A stretch of DNA of 58,625 nucleotides, taken from assembly GCA_020848075.1 (NCBI GenBank), contig JADLAV010000063.1:1-58625 (forward strand), read 5' to 3'. The notes beneath the pieces are model-generated. The model was not told the origin of the DNA. It saw nothing but the letters and a program-made list of their open reading frames with translations, and did no database searches. This document shows positions 17,896 through 26,400 of the stretch, one piece after another (position 1 is the stretch's first letter; every line of letters starts with the position of its first letter). This DNA comes from Burkholderiales bacterium (lineage in GTDB: Bacteria; Pseudomonadota; Gammaproteobacteria; Burkholderiales; SG8-39). The position numbers were made by a program, and so were the translations under genes.

Positions 17896-19011
17896 ATGAG
17901 CGAGGTCGATCCGGCGGGTCTGCTGCCCTACGTCGCCTGGGGCGGGTTCCTGCTTGCGTTCATCTTCGGGTTCGTCGGCAACCGCACGAACTTCTGCACC
18001 ATGGGCGCGGTCTCCGACGCCGTCAACATGGGCGACTGGAATCGGATGCGGATGTGGCTGCTCGCGATCGCGGTGGCCATCGCGGGTTCGCAGCTGCTCG
18101 AGCTCGCCGGCGTGGTGAAGCTGTCGAACTCGATCTATCCCGGGCCGAACTTCGCCTGGCTCTCGTACATCGTCGGCGGCTTCGTCTTCGGCGTGGGCAT
18201 GACGCTCGGCTCCGGCTGTGGATCCAAGACCCTGATTCGCATCGGCGGCGGTAATCTGAAGTCGCTCGTCGTCGTCATGTTCATGGCGGTCGCCGCGTAC
18301 ATGACCCTGCGCGGCCTCTTCGGCGCGTTTCGCGTCGGCGTGCTCGAGCCGGCGAGCGTTCAGCTCGCTTCGGGCCAGGATATCCCGTCGCTCGCCGCGC
18401 GGGCGTTCGGCGCGGAGCGCACGACGATGGTGTGGATCGCGATGATCGTCGCGGCTGGCGGGCTCGGCGCGTTCGCGCTCGCCAAGCGGGAGTTCCGGAC
18501 GTTCGACAATCTTCTCGGCGGCCTGGTGGTCGGGCTCGTGATCGTCGGCGGCTGGTACCTGAGCGGAAAGATCGGCTTTGTCGCGGAGGATCCGAACACC
18601 CTCCAGGAAGCATGGGTGGCGACCAACACCGGCCGCATGGAATCGCTCTCGTTCGTCGCGCCGCAGGCGTACCTGCTCGAGTTGCTGATGTTCTGGACCG
18701 ACAAGTCGAAGATCGTGACGTTCGGCATCGCCTCGGCGCTCGGCGTGATCGCGGGCTCGGCAGCCTACGCGATCCTGTCGCGGAGCTTTCGCTGGGAAGG
18801 GTTCCGCGATGCGGCCGACACGGGGCGGCACGTGATCGGCGGCACGCTGATGGGCTTCGGCGGCATCGTCGGGCTCGGGTGCACCGTCGGCCAGGGGATC
18901 ACCGGGTTCTCCACGCTCGCAGTCGGGTCGATCATGACGTTCGCCGCGATCGTCGCCGGCGCCGCGGTCACGATGAAGTACGAGTACTGGCGCATGATGC
19001 GCAAAGCCTGA
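17896..19011 (+). CDS. YeeE/YedE-family sulfur-compound transporter
   Basis: A 371-residue polytopic membrane protein with about ten hydrophobic segments and the conserved cysteine motifs of the family: NRTNFCTMGAVSD, LGSGCGSKTLIR and GLGCTVGQGITGF. Family members such as TsuA take up thiosulfate, and others are linked to selenium or sulfur transfer. ATG 17896 has a strong GGGAGGGAA ribosome binding site. It is a single-gene unit between cpoB and tRNA-Lys, with no TusA-like partner within reach. In a CO2-fixing organism, sulfur uptake is plausible, but the substrate is inference. Confidence 0.88.
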   Translation: MSEVDPAGLLPYVAWGGFLLAFIFGFVGNRTNFCTMGAVSDAVNMGDWNRMRMWLLAIAVAIAGSQLLELAGVVKLSNSIYPGPNFAWLSYIVGGFVFGVGMTLGSGCGSKTLIRIGGGNLKSLVVVMFMAVAAYMTLRGLFGAFRVGVLEPASVQLASGQDIPSLAARAFGAERTTMVWIAMIVAAGGLGAFALAKREFRTFDNLLGGLVVGLVIVGGWYLSGKIGFVAEDPNTLQEAWVATNTGRMESLSFVAPQAYLLELLMFWTDKSKIVTFGIASALGVIAGSAAYAILSRSFRWEGFRDAADTGRHVIGGTLMGFGGIVGLGCTVGQGITGFSTLAVGSIMTFAAIVAGAAVTMKYEYWRMMRKA

Positions 19012-19074
19012 GCGAATCGGGCGTCCGGAAATTCGCAAACGCCCCGGTGCAGCGATGTCGACGCCGTTCGTTCG

Positions 19075-19104
19075 TTGACACTCGTAACCCCGGGGAAATA
19101 CAAT
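19075..19104 (+). promoter_or_regulatory. Promoter of tRNA-Lys
   Basis: A consensus -35 TTGACA (19075-19080) and -10 TACAAT (19099-19104) with an 18-nt spacer, ending 14 nt before the tRNA. This is one of the clearest sigma-70-type promoters in the window. Confidence 0.75.
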
Positions 19105-19118
19105 CCCCGCCTTTGTCC

Positions 19119-19194
19119 GGGCCGTTAGCTCAGTTGGTAGAGCAGCGGACTTTTAATCCGTTGGTCGTAGGTTCGAGTCCTACACGGCCTACCA
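19119..19194 (+). tRNA. tRNA-Lys (anticodon UUU), CCA encoded
   Basis: All arms fold. The acceptor GGGCCGT pairs with ACGGCCT (one G-U). The D-arm is GCTCAGTTGGTAGAGC. The anticodon stem GCGGA/TCCGT encloses CTTTTAA, so the anticodon is TTT. The T-arm is GTAGGTTCGAGTCCTAC, and A plus CCA end the gene. It decodes AAA/AAG. Confidence 0.97.
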
Positions 19195-19521
19195 AAATCA
19201 AGGGCTTAGCTGGGATCCTGGCCCGCGTCGTCCCCCTCGCGGCGGTGCATGAGTGCGCGCGCTCGCGCACCGGGGCGGGAACTTCGCTAGCCTGTCGGTA
19301 TCGTTTGTGCTAGCGGGTTCCGACGTCCGCGGCAGATGGGCGGGGGCGGCGGACCGAACTGCCACTTCGCCGGCGTCGCCGCGGGACGCCAATCCGCCCG
19401 TTCGCGTCGCGGGGTCGCGATGCGCGTGCGCGGGGAAAGGGACGTCCGCGTGGGGAAGGATTCAGGCGCATCGCCGCAGGATTCCCGGACAGGCCGCCGT
19501 CGGCCCGGGCTCGACGCGGAC
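19195..19521. other. Non-coding interval after tRNA-Lys
   Basis: About 327 nt of GC-rich DNA with no supported gene. No attachment-site duplicate of the tRNA 3' end and no clear terminator were found. In-frame extensions of the next ORF into it look compositionally random. Confidence 0.5.
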
Positions 19522-20151
19522 ATGAACGACGAAGACTACGTTTCCCTGGGCAAGACCGCCAACGCGAAGGCGCTCGATTCCGACGAGGACGAAGCGCTCT
19601 TCCGCATGGCGCAGGGCGACGATCTCTTCGCGAGCGTGCTCGACGTGCCGTTCGCGCTCAAGCACCTGCGCGACCTGCACGCGGTCATGCGCCACTCGGT
19701 CGCCGTGCTTGGCGAGCGCCACGAGGCGCTCGCGCAGGATCGGCTGTTCCACGTGGCGTTCTCCGCCTTCACGCTGGGATTCGCGCTCGGCCTCGTCGAG
19801 ACGCACCGGAGGAAGCTGATGGGACTGCGATCGGGCATCGGGGCGCTGAGCCGCGGTACGCGCATCGAGGGCTGGGGCGTCGAGATCGCGACCTACTACA
19901 TCGCCTACGTCGACCTCGAGGGTGTCTTCGGGAAGCGGGCCGACATCGACCTCTACGGCATCGGCGACGCCTGGCGCGAGGTGGCGAACGAGGACCGGAT
20001 CGATGCGGCCGACCGCCTCGAGGACGTCGTCAATGCCGGTCGGCGAGCTGCGCGCGCCTGGTTCGAGGAAGAGACCGCAGACGTGCCGGCGGCGTTCGTC
20101 GACGCGCTCACTGCATTCATTGGCACACCGGCGCCCAACCGCGCCCGCTGA
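19522..20151 (+). CDS. Unrecognised acidic protein
   Basis: A 209-residue soluble, helix-rich protein starting MNDEDYVSLGKTANAK. The body contains LKHLRDLHAVMRHSVAVLGE, a hydrophobic segment (FSAFTLGFALGLVE), GWGVEIATYYIAYVDLEGVFG, and a predominantly helical end. No motif tells me a function. ATG 19522 is preferred because upstream sequence in frame is Arg/Gly-rich and looks untranslated; the ribosome binding site is weak. It stands alone between tRNA-Lys and a FAH-family gene. Codon use (third-position G/C) matches the core, so it is probably a genuine lineage-specific gene. Confidence 0.65.
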   Translation: MNDEDYVSLGKTANAKALDSDEDEALFRMAQGDDLFASVLDVPFALKHLRDLHAVMRHSVAVLGERHEALAQDRLFHVAFSAFTLGFALGLVETHRRKLMGLRSGIGALSRGTRIEGWGVEIATYYIAYVDLEGVFGKRADIDLYGIGDAWREVANEDRIDAADRLEDVVNAGRRAARAWFEEETADVPAAFVDALTAFIGTPAPNRAR

Positions 20152-20560
20152 GCTCTCCGGTCATGCGCCGCGCGTTCACGGGCGCGCAAAGCGGGATACT
20201 GCACTGCACCATCCGGACGACCTGATCGCCGCAGCACGCCGCCGTTCTCGCTTTGCGGCGGGTCCTGAGCCCCAATCCGTCCGTATCTCGGCAGTAAGGG
20301 GTGAATCGGACGACATGACTGGCTATAATCCCGCGTTCCGGCTGTGACGGAGCGCAATCAATAGGGGAGTCCGTCGGCAAGGAAAGGGGAGTGCGTCGGT
20401 CGCGGCTGGCCGCCGTCCCGGCTGGCGCGTGGCGCGGTCGCGCGCCCCAGGCGTCCTCGATCCGTGAGGTCCCGGCCCCGTCGCGGCGGCCTTGGCTTGT
20501 ACCCGCCGAACGGCGCATCACGCCGCAGAACTTAGTCGCTCGAGCAGGAGAGAAAGCAAG
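20152..20560. other. Intergenic region with a TATAAT box before the FAH-family gene
   Basis: About 409 nt without a supported gene. TATAAT followed by CCCGCG at 20324-20329 is a likely -10 element, about 230 nt before the FAH start, giving a long leader. I see no riboswitch that I recognise in that leader. Confidence 0.4.
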
Positions 20561-21415
20561 ATGAAACTGTGTCGCTGGGGCAAGAACGGCTACGAGAAGC
20601 CCGGAATGATCGATTCGCAGGGGATGTTGCGCGATCTTTCGGTCACCGGCCTCGCGAACATCGATCAGGATGCGATCGCGCCGCGCGGCCTCGCGCGCCT
20701 GCGCAAGATCCGGCCGGAATCGCTGCCGCTGATCAAGACCGAGCCGCGCTTCGGAGTGCCCTACACGGGAATCAGCAAGGTGGTCGCCATCGGCCTCAAC
20801 TACTCCGATCATGCCGCCGAGGCGGGGATGCCGATCCCGTCGGAGCCCATCATCTTCTTCAAGGCGACCACCAGCATCTCCGGTCCGAACGACGACGTCA
20901 TCCAGCCGAAGGGCTCGACCAAGCTCGACTGGGAGGTCGAGCTCGCGGTCGTGATCGGCACGAAGGCCCAGTACGTGTCGGAGGAGAAGGCGCTCGACCA
21001 CGTCGCGGGGTACACGATCGTGAACGACGTTTCGGAGCGCAACTTCCAGCTCGAGCGCGGCTCGCAGTGGGACAAGGGCAAGGGCTGCGACACGTTCTGC
21101 CCGATCGGGCCCTGGCTGGTGACGACCGACGAGATCGCCAATCCGCAGGCGCTCGACATGTGGCTCGACGTCAACGGCGAGCGCATGCAGAGCGGCAACA
21201 CGCGCACGATGATCTTCGGCGTGGCGAAGCTCGTCTCGTACTGCAGCCAGTTCATGACGCTGCTGCCGGGCGACATCATCACCACCGGCACCCCGCCGGG
21301 CGTCGGCATGGGGATGAAGCCGCCGCGCTTTCTCGCGCCCGGCGACGTGATGCAGCCCGGCATGCAGGGTCTCGGCGAGCAGCGTCAGAAGGTCGTCGCC
21401 TGGCCGGGGAAGTGA
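20561..21415 (+). CDS. Fumarylacetoacetate hydrolase-family protein
   Basis: A 284-residue enzyme of the FAH/2-keto-4-pentenoate hydratase fold. The conserved metal site is seen in GLNYSDHAAEAG, the Glu/Asp pair in DWEVELAVVIG, and the downstream NDVSERNFQLERGSQWDKGKGCDTFCPIGPWLV and TGTPPGVGMG. Such enzymes cleave or hydrate 2-oxo-alkanoates from aromatic or sugar-acid breakdown (ureidoglycolate lyase, fumarylpyruvate hydrolase and 2,4-diketo-3-deoxy-fuconate hydrolase all look like this). ATG 20561 has an AGGAGAG ribosome binding site. No pathway partner is adjacent, so the substrate is open. A perfect 20-bp palindrome follows the stop. Confidence 0.87.
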   Translation: MKLCRWGKNGYEKPGMIDSQGMLRDLSVTGLANIDQDAIAPRGLARLRKIRPESLPLIKTEPRFGVPYTGISKVVAIGLNYSDHAAEAGMPIPSEPIIFFKATTSISGPNDDVIQPKGSTKLDWEVELAVVIGTKAQYVSEEKALDHVAGYTIVNDVSERNFQLERGSQWDKGKGCDTFCPIGPWLVTTDEIANPQALDMWLDVNGERMQSGNTRTMIFGVAKLVSYCSQFMTLLPGDIITTGTPPGVGMGMKPPRFLAPGDVMQPGMQGLGEQRQKVVAWPGK

Positions 21416-21440
21416 CGCCGGCCACCGGGCCGATGTCGCG

Positions 21441-21460
21441 AGGCCGCCCGCGGGCGGCCT
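21441..21460 (+). terminator. Perfect 20-bp GC palindrome after the FAH-family gene
   Basis: AGGCCGCCCG and CGGGCGGCCT form an uninterrupted palindrome 26 nt after the stop, followed by TGTCGG rather than a T-run. It is a likely termination or 3'-protecting hairpin. Confidence 0.45.
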
Positions 21461-21649
21461 TGTCGGCTGTGCGTCCGGCAGGCGCTTGTCATGACATCGT
21501 CATTGCGTCGCAATAGCCACGCGGCGACTGCGGCGGTGCGCGCCGGCCCCGCCCGACAGAACCTGCGCGCTTGACCTGGGTCGAATTCCTCACATAGATT
21601 GCTTCCGGGCTTGGCGCTATCGCCGGCCGGCGGTCAAGCTTATCTCGCG

Positions 21650-22957
21650 ATGCGAATCCTCATTCTCGGAGCGGGCGTGGTCGGCGCGACGAGCGCGTGG
21701 TATCTCGCGCGCGCCGGTCACGCGGTGACCGTGATCGACCGCCAGGGCGCAGCCGCGCTCGAGACGAGCTTCGCGAACGGCGGGCAGATCTCGGCGAGCC
21801 ACGCCGAGCCATGGGCGAACCCGGCCGCGCCGGCCAAGATCCTCGCCTGGCTCGGGCGCGAAGACGCCCCGCTTCTCTTCCGCATGCGGGCCGACTGGGC
21901 CCAGTGGCGCTGGTCGCTGCGCTTCCTCTTCGAGTGCCTGCCGGCGCGGGCGCGGGCAAATACCCGCGAGATCCTCGCGCTCGCGCTCTACAGCCTGGGT
22001 CAGCTCCAGGCGCTCCGGCGCGAGCTCGGGCTGAGCTACGACCAGCGTACCGACGGCATCCTGCACTTCTACACGGACCGGAAAGACTTCGCCCATGCGG
22101 TGCGCCACGCCGAGGCGTTGCGAGCGCTCGGCGCGGAACGCGAGATCAAATCGCCCGAACAGTGCGTCGCGATCGAGCCGGCGCTCGCCCACGCGCGTTC
22201 GCAGCTGGTCGGCGGCACATTCGCGCCGGGCGACGAGTCGGGCGATGCGCTGAAGTTCACGCAGGCCCTGGCGGAGCACGCCGCGCAGCTCGGTGTGCGC
22301 TTTCGCTACGGCTGCTCGGTGGAGCGCTTCGAGGTCGAGCGCGGCCGGATCGCGAACGTGGTCATCCACGACGTCCACGAGGGCGCGGAAGAGGCCGTGA
22401 CGGCCGACGCCTACGTCGTCGCACTCGGCAGCTACAGCCCGCTCCTGCTGCGGCCGATTGGCCTCGCCATCCCCGTGGAACCGGTCAAAGGCTACTCGGT
22501 CACGATCCCGCTCGAGGACGGCGACGAAGCACCGCGGGTGAGCCTCACCGACGAAGCCGCGAAGCTCGTCTACACGCGGCTCGGCGACCGGCTGCGCGTG
22601 GCGGGCACCGCGGAGCTCGCGGGCTACGACACCGAAGTGAACGCCGCGCGCTCCGAGCCGCTGCTGCGGCGCACGTTCGCGTTGTTCCCCCGCGCGGGGC
22701 GCCCGGAACGCGCGGAGCACTGGAGCGGCCTGCGGCCGGCGACCCCCTCGAATCGGCCGCTCATCGGGCGCACGCGCTTTCCGAACCTCTTCCTGAACAC
22801 GGGCCACGGCACGTTGGGGTGGACGCTCGCGTGCGGCTCGGCGCAGGCGCTCGCCGACATCGTGAGCGGTCGGCGGCCCGAGCCGGCGTTCGGGTTTCTC
22901 GAGCCTTCCGAGCACTCCGCAGCGGGCGTGCTGGCAACCGCGCCCCGCTCCGGCTGA
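21650..22957 (+). CDS. dadA: D-amino-acid dehydrogenase (DadA-type FAD oxidoreductase)
   Basis: A 435-residue DAO-superfamily flavoprotein that oxidatively deaminates D-amino acids and passes electrons to the respiratory chain. The FAD-binding motif ILGAGVVGATSAWYLA (4-19) is at the N-terminus. ETSFANGGQISASHAEPWANP is the DadA signature, and the C-terminal FAD contact is GHGTLGWTLACGSAQALADI. Length fits DadA. ATG 21650 puts the Rossmann motif at the normal distance from the N-terminus; the upstream in-frame start adds only random residues. No alanine racemase is adjacent. Confidence 0.92.
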   Translation: MRILILGAGVVGATSAWYLARAGHAVTVIDRQGAAALETSFANGGQISASHAEPWANPAAPAKILAWLGREDAPLLFRMRADWAQWRWSLRFLFECLPARARANTREILALALYSLGQLQALRRELGLSYDQRTDGILHFYTDRKDFAHAVRHAEALRALGAEREIKSPEQCVAIEPALAHARSQLVGGTFAPGDESGDALKFTQALAEHAAQLGVRFRYGCSVERFEVERGRIANVVIHDVHEGAEEAVTADAYVVALGSYSPLLLRPIGLAIPVEPVKGYSVTIPLEDGDEAPRVSLTDEAAKLVYTRLGDRLRVAGTAELAGYDTEVNAARSEPLLRRTFALFPRAGRPERAEHWSGLRPATPSNRPLIGRTRFPNLFLNTGHGTLGWTLACGSAQALADIVSGRRPEPAFGFLEPSEHSAAGVLATAPRSG

Positions 22958-22963
22958 GCGCGG

Positions 22964-22986
22964 CCCCGCGCATCTCAGCCGCGGGG
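22964..22986. terminator. Hairpin between convergent dadA and speH
   Basis: CCCCGCG (22964-22970) and CGCGGGG (22980-22986) pair around a 9-nt loop that contains the speH stop. It is positioned to serve both convergent genes, though no T-runs are present. Confidence 0.35.
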
Positions 22987-23358
22987 CACGTCGTGACGCA
23001 CGACGTCCTCCGGCGCGAAGACCCGCACCAGTTCGTCCACGACGCTGCGCGCGCGTGCGCTGTTGTCGCCCGAGAAATTGCACACGTACAGGTCGAGCGT
23101 CACGGCCGCGAGCTCGGGCCACGTGTGGATCGCCAGATGCGATTCGGCGAGGACCACGCAGCCGGTCACCCCGCCCGCTCCGGCCGTGCCTGCGCGCCCG
23201 GCGCCGCTCGGAAACTGGTGGAACACGTCGCCGACGACCGTCAATCCCGCGCGCTCGACGCTGCCGATGCAGAGCCCGCGCAGCGCGATCCGGTCGACGA
23301 GCTGCGGCCTGCCGCCGCGGCAACGGTGCAAGTTCGCGAGGATGTGCAGCCCGTCCAA
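22975..23358 (-). CDS. speH: S-adenosylmethionine decarboxylase proenzyme
   Basis: A 127-residue class 1b-type AdoMet decarboxylase that supplies the aminopropyl donor for spermidine synthesis. The proenzyme cleaves itself at Glu72-Ser73 in LAESHLAIHTWPE, turning the serine into the pyruvoyl cofactor. The C-terminal part VTLDLYVCNF carries the conserved catalytic Cys. The N-terminus MDGLHILANLHRC is typical. The length equals the family norm. It is convergent with dadA. No spermidine synthase gene is next to it. Confidence 0.92.
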   Translation of the reverse strand: MDGLHILANLHRCRGGRPQLVDRIALRGLCIGSVERAGLTVVGDVFHQFPSGAGRAGTAGAGGVTGCVVLAESHLAIHTWPELAAVTLDLYVCNFSGDNSARARSVVDELVRVFAPEDVVRHDVPRG

Positions 23359-23422
23359 TCCGCAGGCGGTCCGGTCGAGTCTGGGAAAGGCCCCACGCGC
23401 CGAGCGCGTTGGGCCCGCCGGC

Positions 23423-24319
23423 TCACCGCGCCGCGGTCGCCATCTCGGCGACGACCGCGTCGATCAGGCGCCGGGCGATGCTGATGCGGTTCGGCAGCCG
23501 CGGCAAGCTGCGGATGTTAAACCACGCAGCCGCCTCGATTTCAAGGAAATCTGCCCGGACCTCGCCCGATGCCCAGTCGCACACGAAGGCGATCATCAGC
23601 GAGTGCGGGAACGGCCAGGGCTGGCTCGCGAAGTAGCGTGCGACGCTCACGCGCAGGTCGACTTCCTCGCGCACTTCGCGCAGGACGCACTGCTCGAGCG
23701 TCTCGCCAGGCTCGGCGAAGCCGGCGAGCGCCGAGTACATGCCCGGCGGGAAGTGATGCGAGCGCGCGAGCAGGATCTCGTCTGGCGCCCGGCGAACGAG
23801 CGCCATGACCGCCGGCGCGATGCGCGGGTAGGCCACCAGCCCGCAGGCTGGACACTCGCGCGATCGCTCGCCGAGCTTCGGCCGCGTCGGTGTGCCGCAG
23901 CGCCCGCAGTGCCGGTGCGTGCGGTCCCAGTCGACGAGCTGCAGCGCACGGCCGGCGAGCGCGAACAGGCCGTCGTCCAGCACGCCGTAGAGCGTGCGCA
24001 GACCCCGCCATGCCCAGCCCGCGGGCGCGACCGCGCCCGGGCCGGCCTCGGCGCACCAGACCTGCACGCCGCCGAGCGCGCCGAGATACTGCTGCTGCGC
24101 GAGCTCGAGCCCGAGCGTGCGCGGGTCGCTCGTCCGCGGCAGCGGTGCCGCGCCCGCCGTCTCGGCGACGAGCAGCCGGCTCTCGCGAAACACGAACCAG
24201 AGCGTGTCCGCGGCGATGCTCGCAGGCGGGGTGACCGCCGCCGCGTATCCGATCGGCGTGGCGAAGGGCATCTCCGGCGGCATCTCCGGCGCGGGCGCGC
24301 GATCGCTCACGACGCGCAC
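23423..24319 (-). CDS. nudC: NADH pyrophosphatase / NAD-cap decapping hydrolase NudC
   Basis: A 298-residue Nudix enzyme that hydrolyses NADH and removes NAD caps from RNA. It has the full NudC set: a zinc ribbon of Cys138, Cys141, Cys156 and Cys159, the Nudix box GFAEPGETLEQCVLREVREEV (starting at Gly200), and the NADH-specific SQPWPFPHSLM motif right after (232-242). The N-terminal domain (about 20-130) is variable, as usual. The first ~15 residues are Pro-rich and the start may be slightly later. It lies 64 nt upstream of speH on the same strand. Confidence 0.93.
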   Translation of the reverse strand: MRVVSDRAPAPEMPPEMPFATPIGYAAAVTPPASIAADTLWFVFRESRLLVAETAGAAPLPRTSDPRTLGLELAQQQYLGALGGVQVWCAEAGPGAVAPAGWAWRGLRTLYGVLDDGLFALAGRALQLVDWDRTHRHCGRCGTPTRPKLGERSRECPACGLVAYPRIAPAVMALVRRAPDEILLARSHHFPPGMYSALAGFAEPGETLEQCVLREVREEVDLRVSVARYFASQPWPFPHSLMIAFVCDWASGEVRADFLEIEAAAWFNIRSLPRLPNRISIARRLIDAVVAEMATAAR

Positions 24320-24383
24320 CTTCGCCGCGAGGTTCGAGCGTGCCCGCTCCGTACGATCGTCCGCATCGCGCCGCGCTGCGCTG

Positions 24384-25250
24384 CTATTTCCCGAGACGCC
24401 TGATCAGCGACGAGATGTCCTGCCGGCCGCCGCCGAGCTTCTGCACGTCGGCGAAGTAACCGTCGATCAGGCGGGTCATGGCCACCTCCGACCCGTTGGC
24501 CGCCGCTTCTTCCATGCAGATGCGCAAGTCCTTGCGCATCCAGTCCACTGCGAAGCCGAAGTCGAACTTGCCGTCGACCATCGTGCCCCCGCGGTTCTCG
24601 AGGAACCAGGACGTCGCGGCGCCCTTGGAGATGACGTCGAGCGCGCGCTTCATGTCGAGCCCGGCGTGCAGCCCGAAGTTGATCGCCTCGGCGAGCCCCT
24701 GCGCGACGCCGATGGCGCAGATCTGGTTCACCATCTTGGTCAGCTGCCCCGCGCCGGACGGGCCCATCAGCGTGACGGCGCGGGCGAAGCTCTCGATCAC
24801 CGGTTTCGCGCGCTCGAAGGCAGCGGCGTCGCCGCCCACCATCACGGAGAGCACGCCGTTCTCCGCCCCGGCCTGGCCGCCAGAGACCGGTGCGTCGAGA
24901 AACTGGAACCCGCGCAGCGCGGCTGCGGCCGCGAGCTCGCGGGCGACCCGTGCGGATGCGGTCGTATGGTCGACGAAGACCGCCCCGCGCCCCATCGTGC
25001 CGAATGCGCCGCCGGCGCCGAGCGTCACCTCGCGCAGATCCGGATCGTCGCCGACGCAGGAGAAGACGAGCTCCGCGCCCTCGGCGGCCTGCGCCGGAGT
25101 GGGCGCCACCTTGCCGCGGTGCGTCGCCGCCCAGGCGTCCGCCTTCGGCCTCGTGCGGTTGTACACGGTGACGGCATGCCCCTTCGCGGCGAGATGGCCC
25201 GCCATCGGAAAACCCATCACGCCGAGCCCGATGAATGCAACCTTGGCCAC
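24384..25250 (-). CDS. 3-hydroxyisobutyrate dehydrogenase-family reductase (GarR/GlxR-like)
   Basis: A 288-residue beta-hydroxyacid dehydrogenase. It has the NAD(P)-binding GLGVMGFPMAGHL (8-20), the substrate-binding signature FLDAPVSGGQAGAENGVLSVMVGG, and the catalytic lysine in GAGQLTKMVNQ. The family includes tartronate semialdehyde reductase, 3-hydroxyisobutyrate dehydrogenase and the L-threonate dehydrogenase group. Its position between nudC and the Calvin operon hints at glycolate/glyoxylate salvage after RuBisCO oxygenation, but there are no gcl or hyi genes alongside to prove this. Confidence 0.88.
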   Translation of the reverse strand: MAKVAFIGLGVMGFPMAGHLAAKGHAVTVYNRTRPKADAWAATHRGKVAPTPAQAAEGAELVFSCVGDDPDLREVTLGAGGAFGTMGRGAVFVDHTTASARVARELAAAAALRGFQFLDAPVSGGQAGAENGVLSVMVGGDAAAFERAKPVIESFARAVTLMGPSGAGQLTKMVNQICAIGVAQGLAEAINFGLHAGLDMKRALDVISKGAATSWFLENRGGTMVDGKFDFGFAVDWMRKDLRICMEEAAANGSEVAMTRLIDGYFADVQKLGGGRQDISSLIRRLGK

Positions 25251-25343
25251 GTTGTTCCCTCCGGTCGAGTCTGGAGCGGGAGTTGCGCGGGAAAGAGGAG
25301 CGCCGGGAGGCGGCCCCCGGCCAAGAGTATTGAAACCGCCGGG

Positions 25344-26303
25344 CTATCGCAACATCGCGAACCGCGCGAGAAAGGGCCCGCCCTCGGCGAGGAGGTAGCG
25401 CTTGAACGCCTGGGCCACGGGCGAGAGGTGCTTGTGCTGCAGGTGGACGACGTGCCAGTGGCGCTCGATCGGCGTTCCCTTCACGTCGAGCACGGCGAGC
25501 CGCCCGGTCTCGATCTCGAGGCCGATCGTGTGCAAAGACAGGAGCGAGATGCCCATTCCGGCCATGACAGCCTGCTTGATAGTCTCGTTGCTCGCCATCT
25601 CCAGGCTCATGTTGAGGGGCACCTGGTTCTCGCCGAAGAGGCGCTCGAGGAGACCGCGCGTGCCCGAGCCCGGCTCGCGCACGACGAACGTCTCGGCCGC
25701 GAGCCGCGTGAGCGGGATGCCGCGCTTGCCGGCGAGCGGGTGGTCGGGCGCGGCGATGATCACGTGCGGATGCGGGGCGAACGCCTCGGCCACGGTTTCC
25801 ATGCGCTGCGGTGGGCGCCCGGTGATCGCGAGGTCGGTCTCGTTCTCCGCGAGCTGACGCATCACGACCTCGCGGTTGTTCACCGAGAGCTTGAGCTGCA
25901 CGCCCGGATGGTCCTTCAGGAACCGCGCGAGCAGCTGCGGTGCGAAGTACTTCGCGGTGCTGACGACCGCGATGTCGAGCTTCCCGCCGCCGAGGCCCTT
26001 GAGCGCGGCGAGCCCCTCTTCGGCTGCGGCGAGCTGGCGGGCGACCTCGTGCGCGTGGCGGTAGAGTTCGTGGCCGGCGTCGGTGAGCGAGATCTTCCGG
26101 CCGAGCTGGTCGAACAGGGGGAGCCCCACCTGTTCGGTGAGCGCCTTGATCTGCATCGAAACCGCCGGCTGCGTGAGATGCAGCTCGTCGGCGGCCCGCG
26201 AGTAGCTGAGGTGCCGGGCCACCGACTCGAACACCTTGAGCTGCCGTAGAGTGACGTGCCTCAGGGAGAGGGGGCGGGTCTTGCGGTCATGCGGCGTATA
26301 CAT
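25344..26303 (-). CDS. cbbR: LysR-type regulator of the Calvin cycle operon, CbbR
   Basis: About 319 residues. The N-terminal LysR helix-turn-helix (about 15-75) reads [42 protein letters not shown]. The co-inducer domain (about 95-300) includes [27 protein letters not shown], a segment shared with known CbbR proteins. CbbR senses metabolites such as phosphoenolpyruvate or NADPH and activates cbb genes. It is divergent from cbbL, the standard arrangement. ATG 26303 is chosen so that repeats in the divergent promoter stay non-coding; a TTG at 26321 would add six codons. Neither start has a strong ribosome binding site. Confidence 0.92.
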   Translation of the reverse strand: MYTPHDRKTRPLSLRHVTLRQLKVFESVARHLSYSRAADELHLTQPAVSMQIKALTEQVGLPLFDQLGRKISLTDAGHELYRHAHEVARQLAAAEEGLAALKGLGGGKLDIAVVSTAKYFAPQLLARFLKDHPGVQLKLSVNNREVVMRQLAENETDLAITGRPPQRMETVAEAFAPHPHVIIAAPDHPLAGKRGIPLTRLAAETFVVREPGSGTRGLLERLFGENQVPLNMSLEMASNETIKQAVMAGMGISLLSLHTIGLEIETGRLAVLDVKGTPIERHWHVVHLQHKHLSPVAQAFKRYLLAEGGPFLARFAMLR

Positions 26304-26311
26304 CAGGGATA

Positions 26312-26368
26312 GCTTATCCAATGCATCAGAAATTGCAATTGGTGCTTATCCATCACCGCGCCTATATT
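26312..26368 (+). promoter_or_regulatory. cbbR-cbbL divergent regulatory region and cbbL promoter
   Basis: GCTTATCCA occurs as direct repeats at 26312-26320 and 26344-26352 (32 bp apart, three turns), with the palindrome AATTGCAATT (26331-26340) between them. A candidate cbbL promoter is TTGGTG (26339-26344) and TATATT (26363-26368) with an 18-nt spacer, 32 nt before ATG 26401. The repeats are plausible CbbR contacts, but a textbook LysR T-N11-A pair is not unique here. Confidence 0.5.
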
Positions 26369-26400
26369 GCGTTCGAAGAGCCGTGAACGAAGGAGGACCG

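Noticed and set aside
20161-20350. Riboswitch or attenuator in the leader of the FAH-family gene
   Set aside because: No conserved aptamer core or terminator/antiterminator pair could be recognised by eye.
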